The notes beneath the pieces are model-generated. The model did not search any database. It saw only the letters and a program-made list of their open reading frames with translations, and had not been told where the DNA came from. DNA of 64,000 bases, from the NCBI RefSeq assembly GCF_001477495.1, contig NZ_LDTF01000048.1, forward strand, positions 18,448 to 82,447. The letters are read 5' to 3'. This DNA comes from Sphingomonas yabuuchiae. Lineage in GTDB: Bacteria; Pseudomonadota; Alphaproteobacteria; Sphingomonadales; Sphingomonadaceae. The position numbers and the translations under genes are program-made. The first letter of the stretch is position 1. Each line of letters starts with the position of its first letter. Positions 16,639 to 25,849 of the stretch are shown piece by piece.

Positions 16639-18926
16639 CGCCCTTCGATCAGTGCCTTGATCCGCGTCGCCATGGCTTCCATGGCAAAGGGCTTGGTCAT
16701 GACATGCATACCCGGTTCGAGCTGCCCGTTACCGACCGCGGCATTCTGCGCAAAGCCAGTGATGAACAGGACTTTCAAATCGGGTCGGGTCACCCGGGCG
16801 GCATCGGCCATCTGACGCCCATTCATCCCACCCGGCAAACCGACATCCGAAACCAGAAGATCGATCCGCACATCGGATTGCAGAACGCTCAGCCCCGCCG
16901 CTCCGTCGGCCGCCTCGATCGCGGTATAACCAAGTTCTTCCAGCACGTCGGTGACCAGCATTCGCACTGATGGCTCATCATCGACGATCAGCACCGTTTC
17001 GCCCGACCTGGCGCGGGGGGCATCGGCCAGGTCGGCGACATCGTCTTCCGCCTCGGCGCGGCCGATATGCGCGGGCAGATAGATACAGACGGTCGTGCCC
17101 TCTCCGGGATGGGAATGGATGCGAACGCTGCCGCCCGACTGGCGGGCAAAGCCATAGATCATCGACAGGCCATGGCCGGTGCCGACGCCGATCGGCTTGG
17201 TGGTGAAGAACGGGTCGAACGCCTTGGCGACGACATCGGGCGTCATCCCGGTCCCCGTATCGGACACGCACACGGCGACATAGCGCCCCGGCTCCATTTC
17301 GTGAAAGCGTGCCATGCGTTCGTCCAGTGTCCGGTTGGACGTTTCGATGGTCAGCCTTCCCCCATCCGGCATCGCGTCCCGTGCGTTGATGCAGAGATTG
17401 AGCAGGGCATTTTCCAACTGATTGGGATCCACCAACGTGGCCCATAGCTCCGCCTGTGCGACATAGCGGGTATCCACGTCCGGGCCCACCGAGCGCATGA
17501 TCAGCTCGAGCATTCCATCGATCAGCCGATTGGGGTCGATCAGCTTGGGGTCCAGCGTCTGGCGTCGGGAAAAGGCGAGCAGGCGGTGGGTCAAGGCGGC
17601 AGCGCGCTTGGCCGCACCTTGCGCCGCCGCATTATATTTCTCGACATCGCCGATCCGACCCTGTCCGATACGGATCGCCATCATCTCCAGGCTGCCCGTG
17701 ATGCCCGTCAGCAGATTGTTGAAGTCATGCGCCAGCCCGCCGGTCAACTGTCCGACCGCTTCCATCTTCTGGCTCTGGCGCAACTGTTCTTCGACGCGGC
17801 GATGATCCGTCATGTCGCGGCCGATCGAGTAGAACAAGTCGGCCTCGGGCGCCGTGGCCCAGGAGATGACATGATAGCAGCCGTCCCGTCCGCGAAACCT
17901 GTTCTCGAAATGCGCCGCCTCTTCCCCCTTGGCGAGGCGTGCGAACTCGGCGGCCGTCGCCTCGCGGTCCTCCGGGTGGATCAGGTCGAAGAAATTGGCG
18001 CGGAGCAGTTCGTCTTCGGTCCAGCCCAGCATGGCCGTCCACGCGGCATTGACGGTGTGGAGGCGGCCATCGGCGCTGCATACGTCCATCAGGTCGCCGG
18101 ACAGCTGCCAGATCCGGTCGCGTTCGCGGGTGCGTTCGGCGATCTCCTCGGCCAGCGTGTCGTTCTGTGCCCTCAACGCGATCTCCGCCGCCTTTCTTAG
18201 GCTGGCATCCTTGAAATAGACGGCCAGCCCGCCGGTCGTGATCGGATGAATATCGATGTCGACCCATTTGCCCAAAATCGGTGATTTCGCTTCGAGGCGG
18301 ACGGCGATGCGCTCGGCCATTGCGCGTTGATGAGCGTGATAGGGTTCGCTGCCGCCCGCCTGGGGAAACTCATCCCAGCAGATTTTGCCGATCAAGTCCT
18401 GGGGCGCCCGCCCCCAAAGCTCGCCCGCCTTACGGTTGACGTAGGTGAAGCGCCACTGCGCATCCACGGCATAAAATGGGTCCTGAAGCGACTCGGTCAG
18501 CTCGGCGAGCATCGCGTTGGCACCGCTTGTCTCTTTGCGACTATCCTCCAGATCCTGAACGGCGCGACGCTGATCGGTACGGTCGCGCAGGATCTTGACG
18601 TAGCCCCCTTCCTCCAGCCGCAGCGGCATCAGCTCGCCCAGCGCGAAGAACAGGCTGCCGTCGCGCCGTACGTGCCAGCGTTCATCGGCGGCACGTCCCG
18701 CTTCATCGGCATGCCGCATTTCCCGACACGGCACGCCGTCCGCGCGATCGTCCGCCGTGAAGATGATCTCGCCAGACTGGCCCAGCGCTTCGTCAGCGGA
18801 CCAGCCGAGCACATGTTCGGCCCCACTATTCCAGCTTGTAATGAGACCGGCGGAATCGAGGGAAATGATCGCGTAATCCATCGCGCTTTCGATGATGGCA
18901 TTCGCAATGGCGGCTTTACGCTTCAT
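16635..18926 (-). CDS. Hybrid sensor histidine kinase with three PAS domains
   Basis: 763 aa, with no transmembrane segment seen, so probably a cytosolic sensor. Order: PAS (about 8-120), PAS (about 140-250), a short coiled-coil-like linker (about 245-275), PAS/PAC (about 280-380), dimerisation/phosphoacceptor domain with His400 in [11 protein letters not shown], HATPase (DTGTGM and [13 protein letters not shown] boxes), and a receiver domain with the phosphoacceptor Asp694 ([11 protein letters not shown]). The H-box is of the HWE-like/HisKA type common in sphingomonad PAS hybrid kinases. The preceding gene on the same strand is a pseudo-receiver 55 bp away, and the GT::UGM fusion is upstream of that, so a shared transcript from the EcfG-like promoter at 21739-21764 is possible. 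Confidence 0.92.
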   Translation of the reverse strand: MKRKAAIANAIIESAMDYAIISLDSAGLITSWNSGAEHVLGWSADEALGQSGEIIFTADDRADGVPCREMRHADEAGRAADERWHVRRDGSLFFALGELMPLRLEEGGYVKILRDRTDQRRAVQDLEDSRKETSGANAMLAELTESLQDPFYAVDAQWRFTYVNRKAGELWGRAPQDLIGKICWDEFPQAGGSEPYHAHQRAMAERIAVRLEAKSPILGKWVDIDIHPITTGGLAVYFKDASLRKAAEIALRAQNDTLAEEIAERTRERDRIWQLSGDLMDVCSADGRLHTVNAAWTAMLGWTEDELLRANFFDLIHPEDREATAAEFARLAKGEEAAHFENRFRGRDGCYHVISWATAPEADLFYSIGRDMTDHRRVEEQLRQSQKMEAVGQLTGGLAHDFNNLLTGITGSLEMMAIRIGQGRIGDVEKYNAAAQGAAKRAAALTHRLLAFSRRQTLDPKLIDPNRLIDGMLELIMRSVGPDVDTRYVAQAELWATLVDPNQLENALLNLCINARDAMPDGGRLTIETSNRTLDERMARFHEMEPGRYVAVCVSDTGTGMTPDVVAKAFDPFFTTKPIGVGTGHGLSMIYGFARQSGGSVRIHSHPGEGTTVCIYLPAHIGRAEAEDDVADLADAPRARSGETVLIVDDEPSVRMLVTDVLEELGYTAIEAADGAAGLSVLQSDVRIDLLVSDVGLPGGMNGRQMADAARVTRPDLKVLFITGFAQNAAVGNGQLEPGMHVMTKPFAMEAMATRIKALIEGR

Positions 18927-18981
18927 CGTCTGTCAAACCCGTTGGAGTATGTCGCTCATCAATCGGCCTTGGCTTGGCCGA

Positions 18982-19344
18982 TCATGTCAGCGCAGCGACC
19001 CAGTCCGCCACCTGATAGGCGGCAAATGGTGGGAACAGCGCGGCGCCATCTTCGTCCTGTTCGGCTTGCACGCCGCTCCTGACCGTCAGATAGGGCAGCG
19101 CTTGGCGGACCAGAATGTCGACCAGCCGCTCGCGATCCTCGGTGCGAAAGGGACCGATGATGACCGCGCCCCGCAGATCCTCCGTCAACAGGACCCGGAT
19201 CGCCTGCGACAGGTCGTCCATGGGGCCGATCACCCAACTATCCCCTTGCTTCAGCACGCTCGCGACATAATCGACGGCGAAATTGATCCGGGCCGCCAGC
19301 AGGAGGACCGGCTTGGCCATGCCGCCCCCTTCTCCGTGGGTCAT
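18982..19344 (-). CDS. Receiver-like protein lacking the phosphoacceptor
   Basis: 120 aa. The predicted alpha/beta pattern (KPVLLLAARINFAVDYVASVLKQG, AVIIGPFRTEDRERLVDILVRQALPYLTVRS) resembles a response-regulator receiver fold, but the acidic pocket and phosphoacceptor Asp are not evident, so it may be a pseudo-receiver or only a look-alike. The ATG at 19344 overlaps the stop of the GT::UGM gene (ATGA). An internal ATG at 19320 has GGAGAAGGGGG just upstream and would give 112 aa. Its position between an envelope enzyme and a histidine kinase suggests a regulatory role; this is inference. Confidence 0.6.
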   Translation of the reverse strand: MTHGEGGGMAKPVLLLAARINFAVDYVASVLKQGDSWVIGPMDDLSQAIRVLLTEDLRGAVIIGPFRTEDRERLVDILVRQALPYLTVRSGVQAEQDEDGAALFPPFAAYQVADWVAALT

Positions 19345-21704
19345 GCGGCGCTGCGTCCCCCCGCCAGGGCGGCCAAACCCGTTATCTCGGCTTCCTCAAG
19401 CATCGGCTTCAACCGGCGATAGGTCGCCAGCGCCTGCCCGACGACCTGGTCCATATTGTAATAGCGATAGGTTGCCAGCCGCCCGACGAAACTGACATGC
19501 GGTTCGGCCAGGGCCAGCGCCTCATAGCGTTTGTACAGCGCCTGGTTCTCGTCGCGCGGGATCGGGTAATAGGGGTCGCCCGTCGCGCTGGGATATTCAT
19601 AGGTCACGCTGGTCTGCGGCGCGGTCTGGCCGGTCAGATGCTTGTATTCGGTAATGCGCGTATGGGGGACGGCCTCGTTGGGATAGTTGACGACGGCGAC
19701 GGGCTGATGCCGTTCCTCGTTCAGCGTCCGATGCTCGAAACGCAGCGAGCGATAGGGCAAGCGGCCGTAACGATAGCTGAAATATTCGTCGATCGGCCCG
19801 GTGAAGACCAGATGGTCGTGCGGATAGGCATCACGGACATCGGCATAATCGACTCCCAGCAGCAGATCGATATTGGGATGGCTGAGCATCGCCTCGAACA
19901 TGCGGGTGAAACCTTGCGCGGGCATCGCCTGATGGCGATCGCCGAAATAGCGGTCGTCGGTGCAGGTCCGGGTCGGCACCCGCGCGGTGACCGACTTATC
20001 GAGTTCCGATGGGTCCATGCCCCATTGCTTGCGGGTATAGCCTTGGAAGAACGTCTCGTAGAGTTCGCGCCCGACCTTTGAGATGACCACATCCGCCGAT
20101 GTGCGGATCGGGTCGACCGGCTCGGCGCGCGACGCCAGAAACGCCTCGACCTCCGCATCGCTCGACAGGTCCAGACCATATAGCGCGTTCAGCGTCGTGC
20201 GGTTGATCGGCATCGGCACCAGCGTGCCATCGACATCGGCCAGCACACGATGCTCATAGGGCCGCCAATCGGTGAAGCGTGACAGATACTCGAAAATGTC
20301 GTCCGAATTGGTGTGGAAGATGTGCGGACCATAGCGATGGACCAAGATGCCCGCCGCATCGTGATGGTCATAGGCATTGCCCGCGATATGCGGTCGCCGG
20401 TCGACGACCAGCACGCGCTTACCCCCATCGGACGCCAGCCGCTCGGCCATCACCGCTCCTGCGAACCCCGCGCCGACGACCATCACGTCATAGCGGTCCT
20501 GTAGCGGCGGCCAGGTGACGGGGGACACGATGGGCTCGTGCCGGTTGCGCCCGGCGATCTCCGCCTCGATCAGCGCGGTCATCTCCAGTGCCGTGCTGCT
20601 CCACGAACCGCGTGACAATTGCCTGTCCGCCTCGTCGCGCCAGTCGTTTCCGGCGGCGCGCAAGGCCATCGCCGCTTCGCACGCGGCCACGAAGGCGGCG
20701 GGCGTGTCGGCGATGGTCACCCCCGCCAGGGCACCATAATGGCGAACGACATCGGTGATCGGCGTCGAGACGACCGGGCAGCCCGCCGCCAGATATTCGG
20801 GGGTCTTGGTCGGGCTGATGAACCGCGTCGCCTCGTTGATCGCAAAAGGCATCAGCGCAACATCCCAGCCCGCCATATAGTCCGGCAGCGCCGGGTAAGG
20901 CCGCCCACCGAGATAATGGATATTGGCGCGACGTGGCAGATCGGCCTCGTCGATCTTTACGACGGGGCCGATGATGACCAGCGACCATTCGGGATGGGCG
21001 TCGGCCAGGGTTGCCAGCAGTTCCAGGTCCATCCGCTCGTCGACGACCCCCGCGAAACCGAGCCGTGGGTACGGCAACGGCGCCTGATCCGCCGGTTCCT
21101 CGCTCCCCGAACGTGCGCGGCCGAAATGCGCGGCGTCGATGCTGGACGGAAAGACGTGGACATTGGAATGGCGGCTACGTTTCGCCTCGTACAGACTGGT
21201 CCCGCCGGTGAAGACCAGATCGGCCCGCTCGATCAGCCGCTGCTCCCGCTCCAGCAACTCGGGCGGCGCGCCCTTGAACGCGGACAGTTCGTCCATGCAG
21301 TCATAGACGATGCACGCCGCCCGGACATGGTCCGAAAAGGGCAGCATCATCGGCGTGTAATACCAGCGAAGGACCGGGCCGGTCACCGCCTCCAACACGG
21401 TGTCGAGCAAGGTCGCCAGCGCCTCCTCCTCCCGCCCGCGCAAGGCGTCGTCGAGTTGCGGGGTCAGGACGACCACACCGCTGTCGGGGCAGGTCCGGCG
21501 ATACAGTTCGGACGGTCCGGGGCGATATTCCGGTTCCTCCCAGAACAGCACATCCTGCGTCGCGGCAAAGCGGGTCATCAGATGCTGTGGCCGTTGAAAG
21601 ACGAAGGCCCAGCGAAGGTGACTGAAGCAGATCAGCGTCGATCGCGGACGGCGGTGGTAAAGACCATGGGAGCTATGGGCGGCGCTCGACAGCTGGGCGG
21701 TCAC
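19341..21704 (-). CDS. Glycosyltransferase fused to UDP-galactopyranose mutase
   Basis: 787 aa in one frame. Residues about 20-385 look like a GT-B glycosyltransferase (LICFSHLRWAFVFQRPQHLM start; PRLGFAGVVDERMDLELLATLADAHPEWSLVIIGP; TPEYLAAGCPVVSTPITDVV in the donor-binding end). Residues about 405-770 are UDP-galactopyranose mutase: FAD-binding VVGAGFAGAVMAERLA, RYGPHIFHTNSDDIFEYLSRF, FFQGYTRKQWGMDP, and the C-terminal VSFVGRLATYRYYNMDQVVGQAL. UGM makes UDP-galactofuranose, so the fusion probably makes and then uses, or processes next to, a furanose sugar donor. The start is GTG at 21704, with AGAGGAG 7 nt upstream; an ATG 13 codons further up is rejected. An EcfG-like promoter ends 34 bp upstream. 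Confidence 0.88.
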   Translation of the reverse strand: MTAQLSSAAHSSHGLYHRRPRSTLICFSHLRWAFVFQRPQHLMTRFAATQDVLFWEEPEYRPGPSELYRRTCPDSGVVVLTPQLDDALRGREEEALATLLDTVLEAVTGPVLRWYYTPMMLPFSDHVRAACIVYDCMDELSAFKGAPPELLEREQRLIERADLVFTGGTSLYEAKRSRHSNVHVFPSSIDAAHFGRARSGSEEPADQAPLPYPRLGFAGVVDERMDLELLATLADAHPEWSLVIIGPVVKIDEADLPRRANIHYLGGRPYPALPDYMAGWDVALMPFAINEATRFISPTKTPEYLAAGCPVVSTPITDVVRHYGALAGVTIADTPAAFVAACEAAMALRAAGNDWRDEADRQLSRGSWSSTALEMTALIEAEIAGRNRHEPIVSPVTWPPLQDRYDVMVVGAGFAGAVMAERLASDGGKRVLVVDRRPHIAGNAYDHHDAAGILVHRYGPHIFHTNSDDIFEYLSRFTDWRPYEHRVLADVDGTLVPMPINRTTLNALYGLDLSSDAEVEAFLASRAEPVDPIRTSADVVISKVGRELYETFFQGYTRKQWGMDPSELDKSVTARVPTRTCTDDRYFGDRHQAMPAQGFTRMFEAMLSHPNIDLLLGVDYADVRDAYPHDHLVFTGPIDEYFSYRYGRLPYRSLRFEHRTLNEERHQPVAVVNYPNEAVPHTRITEYKHLTGQTAPQTSVTYEYPSATGDPYYPIPRDENQALYKRYEALALAEPHVSFVGRLATYRYYNMDQVVGQALATYRRLKPMLEEAEITGLAALAGGRSAA

Positions 21705-21738
21705 GGAAGCTCCTCTTCTATCTCTGTTACAGAACAGA

Positions 21739-21764
21739 AACATCCCGCCGCTTCGCCAAGTTCC
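21739..21764 (-). promoter_or_regulatory. Candidate EcfG promoter for the GT::UGM gene
   Basis: On the minus strand: exact GGAAC, 17 bases, TGTT (GTT core kept). It ends 34 bp before the GTG at 21704. The paired site on the other strand at 21806-21830 makes chance less likely. Confidence 0.5.
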
Positions 21765-21805
21765 TGATAACTTATTGATTATAGATGCAAATCAGTCAGT
21801 TTCCT

Positions 21806-21830
21806 GGAACGTCGCCAACCCCGATCCGTT
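21806..21830 (+). promoter_or_regulatory. Consensus EcfG promoter for the GH1::RmlD-like gene
   Basis: Exact GGAAC, 16 bases, exact CGTT, ending 19 bp before the ATG at 21850. The leader would be very short, about as long as the ribosome binding site plus spacer. The site lies downstream of the first in-frame ATG (21775), which is an argument for starting at 21850. Confidence 0.65.
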
Positions 21831-21849
21831 GGGGCCGGGGGAGACGCTC

Positions 21850-23784
21850 ATGGACAGCCTGGAACTTTGGGGTGGTGTGGAATGCACCGTCAATCGCACC
21901 GCCACAGGCTATAGCGATCAGGTCCGCTTGAGCGGGCATCACGATCGGATCGCCGATCTCGACCTGTTTGCCGGACTGGGTCTGAGCGCAATCCGCTACC
22001 CCGTCTTGTGGGAACGTGTGATGCGGGAGGGACGGGTAGCGGATTGGTCATGGACCGACGAACGGCTTGGGCGACTGCGCAAGCTGGGTATCCGTCCAAT
22101 CGCCGGGCTGGTCCATCATGGCAGCGGGCCGACCCATACCCATCTGCTCGACGATGGATTCGCCGCCGGGCTGGGCGACTATGCGCGACAGGTCGCCGAG
22201 CGCTATCCGTGGATCGAGGACTGGACTCCGGTCAACGAACCTGTGACCACGGCGCGCTTCTCCGCGCTCTACGGCCATTGGTATCCCCATGCTCGGGACG
22301 AAGGGGCCTTCTGGCTGGCGCTGTTCAACCAGATCGACGGCACAAGAGCCGCGATGCGGGCCATCCGCCGGATCAATCCGGCGGCGAGGCTGATCCAGAC
22401 CGATGATCTCGGCCGCACCTATGCGACCCTCATCTTGGGCGAGCAGGCAGCGTTCGATAACCTACGACGCTGGGCCGGATGGGACCTGTTGTTCGGACGC
22501 ATCACGCCGGACCACCCACTTTGGGCGCGGATCGGGAGCTTCGGGTTTTCCGACCGCCTGCGTCGCATCGCCGACGATCCTTGCCCGCCCGACATGGTCG
22601 GGGTGAACCATTATCTGACCAGCGACCGCTTTCTCGACCATCGGTTGCAACGCTATCCGCCGCGCAGCCATGGCGGCAATGCGTGCCGCGCCTATGCCGA
22701 TGTCGAGGCGATACGCGTCCTCGATCCGCCACCCCCCGGCCTGGTCGGAGCCCTCCGCGAAGCCTGGGACCGTTACGGCACGCCCATCGCGGTGACGGAG
22801 GTGCATAATGGCTGCACCCGCGAGGAGCAGTTGCGCTGGGCGGCCGAGGCGTGGGACGGCTGTGTGACGCTTCGTCAGGCAGGGGTCGACATCAGGGCCG
22901 TCACGGCTTGGTCGCTGCTGGGTTCGCAAGGATGGGACACCCTGCTGACCCGCCCCGGCACCTATGAACCGGGGGTATTCGACATATCCCATGGCGTGCC
23001 CCGGCCGACCGCCCTTGCATCCTTGTGGAAGGGGTTGCCGACCGGCGCCGAACGCCATCCGGTCGTTCATGCCCCGGGCTGGTGGCGGCGTCAGGAGCGG
23101 CTTGTCTATCCCGCGATCCCCTATCCGATCAAAACACCGCCATTGCGCGACGCGCGCTCGGATCCGGTTCTGCTGATCTGGAGTAATAACGACGCTCTGG
23201 CCCAAGCGTGGTCGGAACTGTGCCGGAATCGAGGAATCGCCCATTGTGTAGCCGCATGCGAAACGCGGGATGGAAACCGTCCGCCCGATATGGCCGCCAT
23301 GCTGGATTCTATCGAGCCATGGGCTCTGGCTCATCTCGATGCCGAAAATGTCGCCGATGCGATCGGGCTGGCGCGTGTCTGTCAGGACAGGCGGGTCGCG
23401 GGCCTCCACCTCATCGCCGGACGCGCCTGTCTCGCCCCGAATGACATGTCCCCACCCGTGCAGGAGGGCGCTCGGTCGCCGATACCCCCCGGCGCCTTGA
23501 TCATTCCTTTGGGACGAGAAGGCGGATTTGCAGACCGCCGATCCGATCCTGCCGTTATGAATGCTGCGCTAGACCTGCTGATCGATGGTCAGGATGGATT
23601 GCATGAGACCGCCCGATCATTGGTAGGGAGCAGCAGCACCATAGATGGTTTCGGAGCGACCACCCTCCAGTTTGACGACGCCATGACTGCGCACGGGCGA
23701 CAGGCAGCCATTACTGCGGCCGTCGGCGATGCTGCTCAAACCTGGAAAACGGCCGTTCTCAGCCGCCCCCTTCAAATTCTATAG
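21850..23784 (+). CDS. Glycoside hydrolase family 1-like domain fused to an RmlD-like domain
   Basis: 644 aa. Residues about 1-415 are a GH1-type TIM barrel: acid/base Glu130 in the VNEP motif and nucleophile Glu317 in AVTEVHNG (a variant of ITENG), both retained. Residues about 435-640 resemble a sugar-nucleotide reductase (RmlD/dTDP-4-dehydrorhamnose reductase-like) domain: DPVLLIWSNNDALAQAWSELCRNRGI looks like a degenerate Rossmann start without the usual GxxGxxG, so NAD(P) binding is doubtful. The fusion suggests modification of a deoxysugar-containing polymer rather than cellobiose hydrolysis. The start is ATG 21850 (GGGGGAG 6 nt upstream). Divergent from the GT::UGM gene and apparently co-regulated by EcfG. 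Confidence 0.8.
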   Translation: MDSLELWGGVECTVNRTATGYSDQVRLSGHHDRIADLDLFAGLGLSAIRYPVLWERVMREGRVADWSWTDERLGRLRKLGIRPIAGLVHHGSGPTHTHLLDDGFAAGLGDYARQVAERYPWIEDWTPVNEPVTTARFSALYGHWYPHARDEGAFWLALFNQIDGTRAAMRAIRRINPAARLIQTDDLGRTYATLILGEQAAFDNLRRWAGWDLLFGRITPDHPLWARIGSFGFSDRLRRIADDPCPPDMVGVNHYLTSDRFLDHRLQRYPPRSHGGNACRAYADVEAIRVLDPPPPGLVGALREAWDRYGTPIAVTEVHNGCTREEQLRWAAEAWDGCVTLRQAGVDIRAVTAWSLLGSQGWDTLLTRPGTYEPGVFDISHGVPRPTALASLWKGLPTGAERHPVVHAPGWWRRQERLVYPAIPYPIKTPPLRDARSDPVLLIWSNNDALAQAWSELCRNRGIAHCVAACETRDGNRPPDMAAMLDSIEPWALAHLDAENVADAIGLARVCQDRRVAGLHLIAGRACLAPNDMSPPVQEGARSPIPPGALIIPLGREGGFADRRSDPAVMNAALDLLIDGQDGLHETARSLVGSSSTIDGFGATTLQFDDAMTAHGRQAAITAAVGDAAQTWKTAVLSRPLQIL

Positions 23785-24077
23785 CCGCTCTCAAGCGTGC
23801 CGACTTTCCGCCAGTTTGCGACCCCAGCGCATCGCCGAGCTACCAGGGAGCGGCCGATCGTACTCTTGGGGCTGTAGTGCGAGCAACGAGGAAAACGGCC
23901 GCTTTTGGTATCAGCTGGCGGCAAGCTATCAGCCATTTTCAAGGCGCTTTGCTACCGTCCGGCTACGGATGAACGAACGTCTGCTTCCTCATGATCCTCG
24001 CCCGAAAGCGGCCAATCCGCTTCCCACCACAAAAGTCCAGGTGCATCCCATCCGGCGAAGGTTCGGCACAGGAGGTA
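23785..24077. other. Convergent gap, no gene seen
   Basis: 293 bp between the stops of the GH1::RmlD-like gene and the alkB-like gene. A reading frame crosses it from 23729, but it is the wrong frame of the upstream gene continued and has no start signal. No strong terminator hairpin found by eye. Confidence 0.5.
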
Positions 24078-24653
24078 TTAGGAAAGGCTGGACGCGTGTG
24101 CTGCTAAGCTTCGGAATGTAATCGACCAGCGCGGGCGCGTCAGCGGAGCAATGCTGTGTTCCCAGTCATACCGGGCAGGTCCGCTCATGTGATAGGCCGC
24201 GCGCGGATCGAGCGGCACCGAGACGCGATCGAACCCACCCGCATGCCGCTTCCGAAAACGCATGACGGCCGGTTCGCCAAGCGAAATGCCAAGGACATGA
24301 CCGTAGATCGGACGGTCGCGGTGCCAGCCGATCCCGGCACCTGGATCGTAGCGGATCAAAAGCGCCTGGATCAGGGTGGCGGGCTCGAGCCCTGAAAATT
24401 TGGCCGCCCGGTCACGAAAAGGCCGCAACCAGTCCGGGATCGGCGGGGCGTCCTTGGGCCGCCCCACTTCGAAATCGTAGCTCCATCCGAAGGATGTGGT
24501 CAGCCGCTTCCCAGTCCAGCCCTGGAACCGAAACGGCGTCAGAGCGGTGGCATCGATACGATCAATCAGCATCCGCTCGTCCGCAGGATCAATCAGATCA
24601 TGGCGGGTGATGAGGCCCGGCAAAGCGGGCATATCGAACAGGTCGAGCATCAC
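24078..24653 (-). CDS. AlkB-like 2-oxoglutarate/Fe(II) dioxygenase
   Basis: 191 aa. The core has the His-x-Asp iron motif in GIGWHRDRP, the distal His (DWEHSIAP) and the Arg pair that binds 2-oxoglutarate (RPRWSITFR). GWTGKRLTTSFGW resembles the substrate lid of the short AlkB homologues. The family removes alkyl adducts from DNA or RNA. The ATG overlaps the dinB stop (24650-24653), so it is translationally coupled to dinB and should be damage-induced with it. Lacking a longer N-terminal extension, it is not the Ada-linked E. coli type. Confidence 0.88.
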   Translation of the reverse strand: MMLDLFDMPALPGLITRHDLIDPADERMLIDRIDATALTPFRFQGWTGKRLTTSFGWSYDFEVGRPKDAPPIPDWLRPFRDRAAKFSGLEPATLIQALLIRYDPGAGIGWHRDRPIYGHVLGISLGEPAVMRFRKRHAGGFDRVSVPLDPRAAYHMSGPARYDWEHSIAPLTRPRWSITFRSLAAHASSLS

Positions 24654-25732
24654 GCTGCCGCCTCTACGAAGATGGGGAGTTCGTCGGCCGCCTCGGTCTG
24701 TGCCTGGACAAAGTTGGATACCGTCACGCCGACCAGACGAATGCCCTTCTGGGTCGGCAGGACCGATCGGATCAGGTCGAGCGCCGTCCGGTGCAGCGCC
24801 TCACGAGTGGCAACGACCATCGGCTGGCTGCGTCTGCGCGTGATCTGGTGGAAGTCACCATATTTGACCTTCACCGTCACCGTGCGGCCGAACGCCTGGC
24901 GGCTTTCGCACCATGCCCAGACATCATCCGCCATCTTAAGCAAACCGGCCTCGATCTCAGCGGGTTCGGTTAGGTCGCGGTTGAACGTCGTTTCCGACCC
25001 CGACGATTTTCGCACGCGGTTCGGGTTAACCGGCCGGTCATCTTCCCCGCGCGCGATGGCGTGATACCATTCGGCGGAACTGCCGAAATGCTGCTGAAGG
25101 AATGCCAGCGACTTGGCCTTGAGGTCAGCCCCCGTCTCGATGCCGAGTCGCTTCATTTTCGCGGCCGTGACCGGTCCGACGCCGTGGAAACGGTCAACTG
25201 GCAGCGTCTCGACCCACGCCCCGCCCATCTCAGGCGTTACTGCGAACTGGCCATTGGGCTTGCGGTGGTCGGAAGCGATCTTGGCGAGGAACTTGTTGTA
25301 CGAAATGCCCGCAGACGCGGTCAGCCCTGTCTCTGCCAGAATGTCGGCGCGGATCGCCTTGGCCGTCCGCCATGCCGTTTCCAGCCCCTGTTTGTCGGCG
25401 GTCACGTCGAGATAGGCCTCGTCGAGCGACAGCGGCTGGATCAGGTCTGTGTAGCGCGCGAAGACCGCATGGATTTGGCGGGAGACATCGCGATAGACCT
25501 CGAATCGGGGCCGCACAAAGATCAGGTCGGGACAGCGGCGCAGTGCCGTCACCGACGGCAGGGCCGACCGCACGCCGAACGTGCGCGCCTCATAGCTCGC
25601 CGCGGCCACCACGCCTCGCGCCGCGGCGGAGCCAACCGCGACCGGCTTGCCGCGAAGCGTCGGATCATCGCGCTGCTCAACCGACGCGAAGAAGGCGTCC
25701 ATATCGACGTGAATGATCTTGCGCGTGACCAT
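24650..25732 (-). CDS. dinB: DNA polymerase IV
   Basis: 360 aa Y-family translesion polymerase. The catalytic carboxylates are present: Asp10 (HVDMDAFFASVEQ) and the SLDEAYLDVT motif; the helix-hairpin-helix (LPVDRFHGVGPVTAAKMKRLGI) and little-finger regions follow. The first codon is ATG 25732; an in-frame extension to 25900 would run into the divergent aldo/keto reductase gene and across the LexA box. The LexA box is 23 bp upstream. Operon with the alkB-like gene. Confidence 0.94.
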   Translation of the reverse strand: MVTRKIIHVDMDAFFASVEQRDDPTLRGKPVAVGSAAARGVVAAASYEARTFGVRSALPSVTALRRCPDLIFVRPRFEVYRDVSRQIHAVFARYTDLIQPLSLDEAYLDVTADKQGLETAWRTAKAIRADILAETGLTASAGISYNKFLAKIASDHRKPNGQFAVTPEMGGAWVETLPVDRFHGVGPVTAAKMKRLGIETGADLKAKSLAFLQQHFGSSAEWYHAIARGEDDRPVNPNRVRKSSGSETTFNRDLTEPAEIEAGLLKMADDVWAWCESRQAFGRTVTVKVKYGDFHQITRRRSQPMVVATREALHRTALDLIRSVLPTQKGIRLVGVTVSNFVQAQTEAADELPIFVEAAA

Positions 25733-25754
25733 GCCGCAGAGCCTATCGCATTTG

Positions 25755-25769
25755 GAACGAATTGGGAAC
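25755..25769 (-). promoter_or_regulatory. LexA (SOS) box, dinB side
   Basis: GTTC-N7-GTTC read on the minus strand, the LexA operator form of alphaproteobacteria, perfect at all eight fixed bases. It lies 23 bp before dinB and 81 bp before the divergent aldo/keto reductase gene. Confidence 0.8.
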
Positions 25770-25849
25770 ATATGCCGGTCCGACAAACGAGACTGACGCG
25801 CAACCGTCTGGTGATGGCTCCGAAATTCCGTCGGCACGTTTAGGGTGCC

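Noticed and set aside
23729..24121. A 130-codon frame at the end of the GH1 gene
   Set aside because: Wrong frame of the upstream gene with no ribosome binding site; not supported.
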